IMG/VR virus record: IMGVR_UViG_3300018065_000643
Location: 1-23,233 of that record
DNA length: 23,233 nt
DNA from: a virus
Strand: one strand, 5' to 3'
The notes beneath the pieces were generated by a model. It worked only from the letters and a program-made list of their open reading frames with translations, made no database searches and was not told where the DNA came from. The translations under genes were made by a program, and so were the position numbers. Position 1 is the first letter of the stretch. Each line of letters starts with the position of its first letter. This document shows, piece after piece, positions 6,822 to 13,292 of the stretch.

Positions 6822-7454
6822 TTACTTGGCTCCACCGGGCAAACTCTTTCCTTTAGTCCAATTTCTGATCCAGGCTTTGACCGTTTTCACTTTAACATCA
6901 GGCCCGAATTCTTTTTGAAGTTCCTCCGCATTTTTTGTCTTTTCAGATTTACTCCACTCAGACCAAATGGTAAACTTTGCAGATCCTCCACCTTCTTTTT
7001 TCTTTCTGTCTTTCTTCTCCCTCTTCGGTTTGGTATTAATGGTTGTACAGGCTTCTTCACATTTTTTGTAGTCCTCGGGAAAAGCATCTGCACAGGCTTG
7101 ACAATCTGTATTCTCAGGGTCCCATCCTTTCTTGAAAACCGGACATCCTTCTTCCGATGATCCTTGCTCTGCTTCAGCATCTGTGGGTACTTCAGCATCT
7201 GTGGGTACTTCAGCAGGAACATCCGGTCCCTCCAACTGAGCCGATAAACTATTGTACAAATCAGCAACAGCCTTTGGGATGTTAACCTCCTGATCTTCAG
7301 GAACTGATTCTACGGCAGTCATAAAAGATTCAATCAAGTTCTCCCTTTTGATAGCCACGAGTTTCACTTTCTTTTCTGCCCCACCCCATTCATTCAACTC
7401 CCTGCTTACTTCTTTCAACTCCGCGAGCTCTACTTTAACATCTTCTAATTCCAT
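6822..7454 (-). CDS. Hypothetical protein with a Cys-rich centre and basic linker
   Basis: 210 residues; I do not recognise a named family with certainty. The N-terminus is charged and helical (ELEDVKVELAELKEV). An acidic segment has two copies of an AEVPTD-type unit, from a 15-base direct repeat near 7180-7215. Then comes a Cys-rich stretch (GCPVFKKGW, DCQACADAF, KKCEEAC), a Lys-rich linker, and a C-terminal part (WSEWSKSEKTKNAEEL, VKTVKAWIRNWTKG) that could be a small DNA-binding domain. The ATG at 7454 follows GGGAGGAG by 5 bases. It is the first gene after the promoter at 7508-7536 and heads the queC-folE-dpdA run. Confidence 0.8.
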   Translation of the reverse strand: MELEDVKVELAELKEVSRELNEWGGAEKKVKLVAIKRENLIESFMTAVESVPEDQEVNIPKAVADLYNSLSAQLEGPDVPAEVPTDAEVPTDAEAEQGSSEEGCPVFKKGWDPENTDCQACADAFPEDYKKCEEACTTINTKPKREKKDRKKKEGGGSAKFTIWSEWSKSEKTKNAEELQKEFGPDVKVKTVKAWIRNWTKGKSLPGGAK

Positions 7455-7507
7455 CTTTACTCCTCCCAAAAATCCAAAAATTAAAGTTAACTTCCTGATT
7501 CACCACC

Positions 7508-7536
7508 ATTATACTAAATCCAGATCGTTTGTGCAA
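7508..7536 (-). promoter_or_regulatory. Sigma70-like promoter P(queC operon)
   Basis: On the minus strand: -35 TTGCAC (7536-7531), 17-base spacer, -10 TATAAT (7513-7508), with an A/T-rich AAATAATTTT block directly upstream. The 34 bases 7504-7537 are identical to 9621-9654. Transcription would start near 7500 and enter the gene at 7454. The promoter begins at the queE stop codon. Confidence 0.85.
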
Positions 7537-7543
7537 AAATTAT

Positions 7544-8215
7544 TTACTTTTTTTCATTTAGATCCAAAACTTTATGAAGTTGGAAATTCAGAATGACATC
7601 ATAGACCTTGGCCTCCAGGAGCCACCGGATTAATTCATTCGGACTCAACTCACCATACCAAGGGGAAAATGCAAAATTGACTCTTGAGTGGGCAATGGTT
7701 TGGAGCGTGTGTTTAACACTCAAGGCCATGGTCAGATCTTCTTCGTCCTTGACGACGAACTTGACAAAATCATTCCCACCCAGTTCCAGAAAAGTGTCAT
7801 ACTGCATTTCCTTCATACAACCTGAACTTGGGAGTTTATAGTCAACTACCCATGAACCCACTCCATACCCTTTGCATGGAAGTGAACCATTTGTTTCGAC
7901 AGACACTTTATAATTAGACCAGTAAAGTCTCTGAGTCAACTCGTAGAAGTCTCTTGCCTGCATCAAAGGCTCACCACCAGTGATGGTTACATTTTTATTG
8001 CCCAGCCCTTTAATTTTTTGTACGACATCATCTATAGTCATCTCTATTCCTGAAGTTGGAGATAGAGCATAACCGGTATCACAATAAGTACATGGGTGTT
8101 TCCCAAAACTTTTATCAAAGTTACAACCGGAAAAACGCACAAAAGTAGTCAATCTACCCTGGTGAAATCTATTGACCTCACCATCACAACTTGGAAATAT
8201 CGAGTAAATTCTCAT
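7544..8215 (-). CDS. queE: 7-carboxy-7-deazaguanine synthase QueE (radical SAM)
   Basis: 223 residues. Converts 6-carboxytetrahydropterin to 7-carboxy-7-deazaguanine. The iron-sulfur ligands are C31, C42 and C45 in a CX10CX2C spacing, longer than the usual radical-SAM CX3CX2C; expanded spacings are known among QueE proteins. TITGGEPLMQ at 77-86 is the SAM-binding GGE motif; VSVETNGS and WVVDYKLPSSG follow. The start MRIYSIFPS is at 8215; it overlaps the small gene at 8184-8375 by 32 bases. The stop codon abuts the promoter at 7508-7536. Confidence 0.93.
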   Translation of the reverse strand: MRIYSIFPSCDGEVNRFHQGRLTTFVRFSGCNFDKSFGKHPCTYCDTGYALSPTSGIEMTIDDVVQKIKGLGNKNVTITGGEPLMQARDFYELTQRLYWSNYKVSVETNGSLPCKGYGVGSWVVDYKLPSSGCMKEMQYDTFLELGGNDFVKFVVKDEEDLTMALSVKHTLQTIAHSRVNFAFSPWYGELSPNELIRWLLEAKVYDVILNFQLHKVLDLNEKK

Positions 8216-8375
8216 TCGGTTCCATGTCCTCCTGAATCAGTTCATTAAATCGGTCGTGGTTACCAAACATATTGTCCTGGAGGAAGAAGTAAGAAAACAA
8301 TACTTTAGAACCGGCTTTTCCCAACAAACCAATACGACTGATATTGCCTCCTCCGAAGGCAAGATATATTCTCAT
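8184..8375 (-). CDS. Small DpdA-N-terminus-like paralogue (copy 5), 63 aa
   Basis: Begins MRIYLAFGGGNISRIGLLG and continues KVLFSYFFL, then HDRFNELI. The pattern matches the small proteins near dpdA and the clamp, over 5.7 kb away, closest to the 892-1122 copy (IYFAGGGG, EDRFKEDI). It lies between queD and queE, starting 4 bases after the queD stop and overlapping queE by 32 bases. The reading frame is intact and co-directional. Function unknown. Confidence 0.72.
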   Translation of the reverse strand: MRIYLAFGGGNISRIGLLGKAGSKVLFSYFFLQDNMFGNHDRFNELIQEDMEPNENLLDISKL

Positions 8376-8379
8376 TGTT

Positions 8380-8745
8380 TTACTTTCTCCATTCTACCCA
8401 TGAATCAGGGGTCTCTGACATTCTGACTCTGATTAGACTATGGCCGAAAACATTCTGCAGTTCCGTAACCACCCACTCCATGATGTTTTCTGCTGTTGGT
8501 ATTGGAATGAAGTCGTTCAGATATCTATGGTCCAGTTTATTAACCACTGTTTCGTTGACCAACCTTTTCAAATCACTAAAGTCGAGTATCATACCATTGT
8601 AAGTATTGAGTTTCCTTGTAGTTTCTGTAGATATCAGTTCCACTTCAAGAAAACTTCCGTGACCATGAACATTGCGGCATTTTCCATTATACTCAGGCAG
8701 ATGGTGACCGTAACAAAATTCAAATCTCTTTGTTATTGATAGCAT
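8380..8745 (-). CDS. queD: 6-carboxy-5,6,7,8-tetrahydropterin synthase QueD
   Basis: 121 residues. Converts dihydroneopterin triphosphate (the FolE product) to 6-carboxytetrahydropterin. Zinc ligands H14, H27 and H29 (YGHHLP, NVHGHG); catalytic C23 in NGKCRNVHGHG; MILDFSDLK at 52-60; KLDHRYLND at 70-78; PTAENIMEWV; and E111 in SETPDSW. The length is normal. The ATG at 8745 has AGGAGG 9 bases upstream; the longer frame to 8943 lies inside the preceding gene and looks unrelated to the family. Confidence 0.95.
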   Translation of the reverse strand: MLSITKRFEFCYGHHLPEYNGKCRNVHGHGSFLEVELISTETTRKLNTYNGMILDFSDLKRLVNETVVNKLDHRYLNDFIPIPTAENIMEWVVTELQNVFGHSLIRVRMSETPDSWVEWRK

Positions 8746-9103
8746 ACTTTTCTTCCTCCTTTTGCTGCATATTATGTAAACACTTTGTGCATCTACCCAA
8801 TAAGTCTGACATAGACTTACCCACGTCGATAGTACATTCCCTATACTTTTCATAATTTTTGACAGTTTCATTAAAAACAAGTTCGGCCATAGGAGACTCA
8901 TGATTATACCCTCTTCGTAACATCTCGATGACAAGTTCATCATGCCGACTTTTAATTGATCGTGGCTCTAAGCAGTTATTTTTAATATACCCGTCTATCC
9001 CATAACCTTTCTTCATGCTTCCCAACATCATGTGAGTCTCTACATGTTCTCCACATAGATGTTTCTGACACATGATACTCGGATCTACCATCCACATCCT
9101 CAT
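8720..9103 (-). CDS. Pyrimidine dimer DNA glycosylase/endonuclease V-like protein
   Basis: 127 residues. Resembles T4 endonuclease V (DenV), which cuts at UV pyrimidine dimers. HLCGEHVETHMML (15-27) aligns with T4 HLMAEYRELPRV, placing E22 on the catalytic T4 Glu23. RHDELVIEMLRRGYNHESP resembles the later T4 helix (RQIELIAECLKRGFN). T4 uses the amine of Thr2; here the second residue is Arg and the equivalent of Thr2 would be the initiator Met, so chemistry may differ. AAGGAGG precedes the start. The 3' end overlaps queD by 26 bases. Confidence 0.72.
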   Translation of the reverse strand: MRMWMVDPSIMCQKHLCGEHVETHMMLGSMKKGYGIDGYIKNNCLEPRSIKSRHDELVIEMLRRGYNHESPMAELVFNETVKNYEKYRECTIDVGKSMSDLLGRCTKCLHNMQQKEEEKYAINNKEI

Positions 9104-9120
9104 TGTGTCCTCCTTTCCCT

Positions 9121-9576
9121 TTAAAATTTAACTCTTCGTAGACAAGGGGCTCTGTCACCAAGATTAGCCCCTATGGTAGTAAGACTCTGGAACTCCGGGT
9201 TTCCTTTTATCTTATCACCGAATTGATTAGTAACACCAAACCCTCGAAGGAGCCCCATATTATCTGCTCGCAGAATGGTTTCATATATCTTTCGAACCAG
9301 GGCCGGTTGCGTAGCTGGGACATACTTTATCATTTTATTGTATTGATTTATGAACTTGGTAAACTTGGCTGTATGTCGAACTAATTGCTTCATTTCATGA
9401 GACCATGCTACAACAATATCCAAATACCCGATATATAATTCTTTGAGGGCCTCATAACTCCAGCAATCCGGATTGGGGGTACATTCGAGTAATTGGGCTA
9501 AAGCTTCAGCAGGGGTGTTTGCAAAGACATAAGCTCCGTCGATAAATATGTGTGGCTTGTCCGGGGGTTCTTTCAT
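9121..9576 (-). CDS. Hypothetical protein, 151 aa
   Basis: Not recognised. Soluble-looking, with IFIDGAYVFANTPAEAL near the start, a helical middle (VVAWSHEMKQLVRHTAKF) and the C-terminal FQSLTTIGANLGDRAP. No membrane segment or zinc motif. The ATG at 9576 is preferred over the one at 9588 because GGAGGG lies 5 bases before it. It is the first gene behind the promoter at 9625-9653, ahead of the repair protein, queD and queE. Confidence 0.75.
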   Translation of the reverse strand: MKEPPDKPHIFIDGAYVFANTPAEALAQLLECTPNPDCWSYEALKELYIGYLDIVVAWSHEMKQLVRHTAKFTKFINQYNKMIKYVPATQPALVRKIYETILRADNMGLLRGFGVTNQFGDKIKGNPEFQSLTTIGANLGDRAPCLRRVKF

Positions 9577-9624
9577 TATTCCCTCCATTGTCGATATTGT
9601 TTACTTATTCTCTCTCACAACACC

Positions 9625-9653
9625 ATTATACTAAATCCAGATCGTTTGTGCAA
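9625..9653 (-). promoter_or_regulatory. Sigma70-like promoter P(queD-queE operon)
   Basis: Minus strand: -35 TTGCAC (9653-9648), 17-base spacer, -10 TATAAT (9630-9625). The 34 bases 9621-9654 are identical to the queC-operon promoter, spacer included. It starts right at the stop codon of the ATPase gene and would drive the gene at 9576 and the genes through queE. Confidence 0.85.
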
Positions 9654-9658
9654 ATTAT

Positions 9659-10948
9659 TTACTCGAGTTCTTCCTCGTCCCTAACCCTGGTCCATTCCAG
9701 ACTTCCAGAACCATCCTCTAACAAATGAAGATCAAAGGATCTCAAGCCGGCGCATGGTGCTATGTTTCTGGCCTTGTCAAACATAACAGTAAATCTTGCT
9801 CCCTGTTCGGTCCCACATATAGGTGGTCTTTTGAGTTTGATTATACTATCAAGTGCATCTTCTCTACCGGATGTTCCCCGCTGTTGATTACCTTTTCCAG
9901 CATGGTGAACTATTATGACCGATACGCCGAGATGCCGAAGGGATATCAACCATTGGTTTATAGGGTCCCAGTCCTCTTTACTATTTTCATTCAGTCCTGG
10001 TGTCAACGATGCCAGGTTATCGAGTATCAATAAGTAGTACTTATCATTATCAAACAGATACTGGTAAATAGCATTTCTGTACTCTTCCGTAGAGATATTG
10101 ATTTGTTCACCATACTCTTTGGCATATCTGGACGCTGCAAGAAGAGTTAACGGATGCTCCTCTGATTCTTCACCATACATCTTCTCCAGAGTTTTTAAAC
10201 GATCCTGCATTTCGAACTCTCCCATCTCTCCATCTATATACAAACACCCACTGGTATTCATCACTTCCCAGGGACCAATCCTTTTACCGACTCCATGTTT
10301 CCTTGTAACCATAACTGCCAGAGACAATGATAACCACGTCTTACCTATTCCTCTTGGTGCATACAACATATTTATGGTACCATCAGTCAACCACGGGGCT
10401 ATAATCATTGTAGGGGGAACAATATGCTCTTTGACAAATTCGGCACCATGAACTACTGAATTGGTGATATTCATTACAATATCACCAAAAGTCTCTTTGT
10501 GTCGGCTAAACTTCTTGAGAACTTCCTCAGCCTTGTCAATTTTGTCTCTTTCCAGTAGAACTTTTACCTCTTCATTTGTAACCTCAATGTTCCTTCGTTT
10601 TAAGTAACTCTTTGCCTGGTCTATTTCAAACTTGATATTGGACTCCTCATTTTCCTCATATTCTTCGGACAGGTCCAGAAGAAAATCCGAGACCAATTCT
10701 ACCGTGGCATCAGATTCGGTGATCATAGCTTCATCAAACAACTTCTCTAAATTGCTTTTTGGAGCCTCCTTATATGTGTTGAAATAGGATTGAATCCATT
10801 GGTAGGCTATTTTGGAGTTTTCAGATTTCAAAAGTCTGGTGGATGTGAGTGGCAGAATTTCTTTACAAAATCTGGTAGAGGTTACAAGGTTAGTAATAAG
10901 TTTTCGTTCTTGTGTGGTGTCTACTTTTTTCCGCCGGATTAAAATCAT
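9659..10948 (-). CDS. RepA/DnaB-like RecA-fold ATPase, probable replicative helicase
   Basis: 429 residues. Residues 1-140 are a helical region like the N-terminal domain of phage replicative helicases. The RecA-fold core begins with Walker A APRGIGKT at 197-204, YIDGEM at 237-242, Walker B YYLLILDNL with D310, VIIVHHAGKG at 344-353, and the glycine/arginine loop QQRGTSGREDALDSI. This layout matches AAA_25/RepA-like hexameric helicases. It follows the primase and winged-helix proteins in transcription order, consistent with a phage replisome. It could instead be a helicase loader or recombinase-type ATPase. The start ATG follows TAGGAGAG. Confidence 0.82.
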   Translation of the reverse strand: MILIRRKKVDTTQERKLITNLVTSTRFCKEILPLTSTRLLKSENSKIAYQWIQSYFNTYKEAPKSNLEKLFDEAMITESDATVELVSDFLLDLSEEYEENEESNIKFEIDQAKSYLKRRNIEVTNEEVKVLLERDKIDKAEEVLKKFSRHKETFGDIVMNITNSVVHGAEFVKEHIVPPTMIIAPWLTDGTINMLYAPRGIGKTWLSLSLAVMVTRKHGVGKRIGPWEVMNTSGCLYIDGEMGEFEMQDRLKTLEKMYGEESEEHPLTLLAASRYAKEYGEQINISTEEYRNAIYQYLFDNDKYYLLILDNLASLTPGLNENSKEDWDPINQWLISLRHLGVSVIIVHHAGKGNQQRGTSGREDALDSIIKLKRPPICGTEQGARFTVMFDKARNIAPCAGLRSFDLHLLEDGSGSLEWTRVRDEEELE

Positions 10949-11010
10949 AAAACTCTCCTATCCAAAACTATCGTTTATATCCTGTTTCTCTGCTGTTCTT
11001 TTTCAAACCC

Positions 11011-11058
11011 ATATCCTATATCCAATTTTTAATTTAACCGTACTCTCATGGACCTCAG
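11011..11058. repeat. 48-bp dispersed repeat, copy B
   Basis: Identical over 48 bp to 894-941, in the same orientation. It lies in the 148-bp gap between the winged-helix gene and the ATPase gene. Read on the minus strand it keeps the frame EVHESTVKLKIGYRI seen in copy A, but there is no start codon here. Confidence 0.85.
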
Positions 11059-11085
11059 ATAAGGAGAAACTGATTTTATGGGTCC

Positions 11086-11120
11086 ATTATATCCGGTTAT
11101 TTTCCATGCTTCAGTCTATA
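11086..11120 (-). promoter_or_regulatory. Possible weak promoter before the ATPase gene
   Basis: On the minus strand a perfect -10 TATAAT followed by GG lies at 11091-11086, just after the stop codon at 11097, the same placement as the stronger promoters. The candidate -35, CTGAAG with 17-base spacing, is poor. Confidence 0.35.
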
Positions 11121-12578
11121 ATCCTTCCAACGCATCTCTTTTGGCGGATACCCTTTACTCATCATGAATTGATCTTTGAGAAACTTTGGGAGGAGTTCTT
11201 CATAAGTCTTTGCTGATACTAAGTAAGTCAGGCTCGGCTCATAGTCCGGACCGATTGATGAGGATATGGCTCTAAACAATAACTTTACCCAGAGAATCTT
11301 AGGATCGTTTTTCATCCAGCGTATTGGTGAACTCTTACCGGAACCTACACCGTAAACATCTATGAATTGATTGAGTCGTTTAGAAGCTTCGATGAGTAGG
11401 TTTCTGTTTGCTATGGACAACCCATTTTTCATCATAATCAGAGAGCCTTGAAATCTGACTTCTTCATACTCACCCTCAGCATAGGGTGATGTTCCATTTG
11501 ATGTTCTTTGATTGGGTCGGAGTAGCATATCTTCGAACTCTTTTGTCCACTCTGGAAAGTCATCGGTTTTAACGGCACCGTACTTTTTGTCAAGGTAAAC
11601 TTGAGATTTCATACATTCATTCAGCCATACAACATTTTTCGTGATAATATTATTTGGGAATATTCTCTTTTTTGTGTTTGCTGATAGTCCGTTCAAGAAC
11701 TCATCGAAGCCTACTCTATGGCCGGGTGTTTCCTCATTTAGAGCATAGTTGAATTTGTCGGAGAGTAGGCTGTCGTAAACATCAATAGCTGTTTTGATCT
11801 TAGATACACCATAGCCATCTTGAGCAAGGAGCTTTGGTAAGTATCTTGTTGTTACTTTTGTATAGGGACCTTTCGGAGGATCACCATTCTTAGGTATTGT
11901 AAGCTTTCTTGTAGTAGGTTTACTATTCCAGTGTTTTATGATCTCACGAATAGAGACACTATAAGGGTTGGTTCTGTTTTTAGTAGCAGGCTTAGTAGTA
12001 GGAGTTGATAAGGTAGCAGTAGCAGTTCTTCTTTTCAGCTTCACCGGAGTAGCAGTGTCTTTGATAGAGGAGACAGAGTTTTTGTGCACCGCAGGTGCTT
12101 GACACTTTAGTGTCATCTCATTCTTAATATCCTCCTTCTTAATACCTTTTGAAAAAACAAAAGCCTGCCTTTTAAAATTTTGAAAGGCAGGCTTTTGTGA
12201 TCTTTTAATTTCCTTATATTGTTTTGCTTTTAAATAGTAGTCAGTAGCATATTGCCGGTGATGTTCTGTAAAGCCACAGTCAACGAGGACTCTTTTCCGC
12301 CCATCAAATGATTTTTCCTTTATGTAGCCTTGTTTTTTGAGATTAGTGATGGCCAAACTCACAGTTGTTTCCTTACAATTATTCATGTATGCTATGTATG
12401 CATTACTGGGGAAACAGTCTTGATTATTCCTCCAGTAATTACTAAGAAACCACCAAATTCGTATCTCTTTATCTGATAAGTTTGGGTTGAAGAAAATCTC
12501 CCCTTCTATCCAAGCCCCCTTATGGGCCTGACCTTCAGTTTCGTCAACTTCATTTATTGTCGGATCATTTGTTATCAT
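11097..12578 (-). CDS. Winged-helix replication initiator-like protein with internal repeat linker
   Basis: 493 residues. Residues 20-100 are a winged-helix module of the HTH_36/replication-initiator kind (LSDKEIRIWWFLSNYW, then AYIAYMNNCKETTVSLAI, wing KEKSFDGRKRVLV). A basic stretch, then a Thr/Ala-rich linker (161-190) shared almost word for word with the neighbouring 12575-13261 product. The C-terminal 300 residues (REIIKHWNSKP, LSANTKKRIF) are unrecognised. The start overlaps the preceding gene by ATGA. Oddities: a full terminator-like hairpin is coded within residues 127-142, followed by AAGGAGG and an in-frame Met155, so a shorter product is conceivable. Confidence 0.78.
   Translation of the reverse strand: MITNDPTINEVDETEGQAHKGAWIEGEIFFNPNLSDKEIRIWWFLSNYWRNNQDCFPSNAYIAYMNNCKETTVSLAITNLKKQGYIKEKSFDGRKRVLVDCGFTEHHRQYATDYYLKAKQYKEIKRSQKPAFQNFKRQAFVFSKGIKKEDIKNEMTLKCQAPAVHKNSVSSIKDTATPVKLKRRTATATLSTPTTKPATKNRTNPYSVSIREIIKHWNSKPTTRKLTIPKNGDPPKGPYTKVTTRYLPKLLAQDGYGVSKIKTAIDVYDSLLSDKFNYALNEETPGHRVGFDEFLNGLSANTKKRIFPNNIITKNVVWLNECMKSQVYLDKKYGAVKTDDFPEWTKEFEDMLLRPNQRTSNGTSPYAEGEYEEVRFQGSLIMMKNGLSIANRNLLIEASKRLNQFIDVYGVGSGKSSPIRWMKNDPKILWVKLLFRAISSSIGPDYEPSLTYLVSAKTYEELLPKFLKDQFMMSKGYPPKEMRWKDYRLKHGK
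12013..12099. repeat. Linker repeat, copy 1 (44-bp plus 51-bp blocks)
   Basis: The 44-bp block 12013-12056 equals 12618-12661, and the 51-bp block 12049-12099 equals 12684-12734. In copy 1 the blocks overlap by 8 bases; in copy 2 a 22-base stretch separates them, adding ten residues. Both copies encode Thr/Ala-rich linkers with KLKRRTATAT and APAVHKNSVSSIKD. GTAGCA hexamers within could promote slippage. Confidence 0.9.
12100..12115 (-). other. Perfect 6-bp hairpin with TAAA loop beside linker repeat 1
   Basis: Minus strand TGACAC-TAAA-GTGTCA. It abuts a second small hairpin (GCACC-TGC-GGTGC, 12098-12086) inside the repeat. The matching site beside repeat 2 also has a TAAA-loop hairpin but with different arms. 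Confidence 0.6.
12152..12198 (-). terminator. Terminator-like hairpin inside an open reading frame
   Basis: A 16-bp perfect stem (12198-12183 with 12172-12157; core GCCTGCC/GGCAGGC), a 10-base loop, and then TTTTTT (12157-12152, the first T belonging to the stem) on the minus strand. This has the form of an intrinsic terminator but sits in frame within the 11097-12578 gene, coding KPAFQNFKRQAFVF. It could attenuate the gene or mark a past junction between two genes. Confidence 0.7.
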
Positions 12579-13261
12579 AGTGTCACCAAGCCGGATTGAG
12601 TATTACTTGGTTGGATAGTAGCAGTAGCAGTTCTTCTTTTCAGCTTCACCGGAGTAGCAGTTGTACTATCAGGAGGAGTAGCAGTAGCAGTGTCTTTGAT
12701 AGAGGAGACAGAGTTTTTGTGCACCGCAGGTGCTGTGTTACCTTTAGGTAACACTATGGTCTTATTTTCTATAGTCTTATTATTATAATATAACCATGCA
12801 AACAATGTCTTTAAATCCATGTTTTTCATGGTTTTGGTTATGAAGCTTTTTTTACCGGTCTCTTGTTCTATTTCTTCATCTTTGTTGTTTATGGCAATTG
12901 TCAGATCTACCAGGAGTTGTAAGTTTATTGAATAGTAGTTCCTCGGGGGAACCCCTTGACGCACTGCAGATATTATATTTAACTCTGAAAATTGTTTTAT
13001 TATAGTGGTTTGGGTTAGAGGTGATATTCTTGTCCGTTGTTCGATTTTCGATTGATCACAGTGGAATGCATGGCAGGGTCTTAACTTCTTTTTTTCAATT
13101 AGTTCCTTTCTATGATCGAGCAGAGCAGTAAGCCACAAAGAGTGTGTACCACCAAAAGCCCTGCATAGTTCCTTGCTGTATTGCCACCATCCTGTACTAA
13201 AGGTAGCCAGATTTTCTGATTCAGGGTATACACTATCTGGATTGTCATTTTGAATGTCCAT
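12575..13261 (-). CDS. Winged-helix replication-type protein with shared repeat linker
   Basis: 228 residues from the ATG at 13261, which follows AAAGGAG. Residues 25-125 look like a winged helix (SLWLTALLDHRKELIEKK, QTTIIKQFSELNIISAVRQG, RNYYSINLQLL), as in phage/plasmid replication initiators. The C-terminal 55 residues are the APAVHKNSVSSIKD / KLKRRTATAT linker duplicated in the next gene, after which it ends without a C-terminal domain. It may be a truncated relative or a partner of the 493-residue protein. The 4-base ATGA overlap indicates coupled translation. Confidence 0.75.
   Translation of the reverse strand: MDIQNDNPDSVYPESENLATFSTGWWQYSKELCRAFGGTHSLWLTALLDHRKELIEKKKLRPCHAFHCDQSKIEQRTRISPLTQTTIIKQFSELNIISAVRQGVPPRNYYSINLQLLVDLTIAINNKDEEIEQETGKKSFITKTMKNMDLKTLFAWLYYNNKTIENKTIVLPKGNTAPAVHKNSVSSIKDTATATPPDSTTATPVKLKRRTATATIQPSNTQSGLVTL
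12618..12734. repeat. Linker repeat, copy 2
   Basis: Second copy of the 44-bp and 51-bp blocks of 12013-12099, in direct orientation about 600 bases away, with a 22-base insertion between the blocks. It encodes the C-terminal linker of the 12575-13261 product. Confidence 0.9.
12735..12754 (-). other. Perfect 8-bp hairpin with TAAA loop beside linker repeat 2
   Basis: Minus strand GTGTTACC-TAAA-GGTAACAC, in the same position relative to the repeat as the hairpin at 12100-12115, with a different stem sequence but the same loop. Confidence 0.6.
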
Positions 13262-13292
13262 TGTCACTCCTTTGTAGTCATGGGTTTACCTC

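Noticed and set aside
7455-7507. preQ1 riboswitch in the leader of the queC operon
   Set aside because: The leader from the promoter to the ATG is only about 45 bases, AT-rich, and shows no H-type pseudoknot pattern or hairpin.
8746-8943. 66-residue N-terminal extension of QueD
   Set aside because: It overlaps the endonuclease V-like gene; QueD homologues start at about MLSITKRFEF, and AGGAGG precedes that ATG.
12013-12734. CRISPR-like direct repeats
   Set aside because: Only two copies, both inside coding frames as protein linkers, with no regular spacer array.
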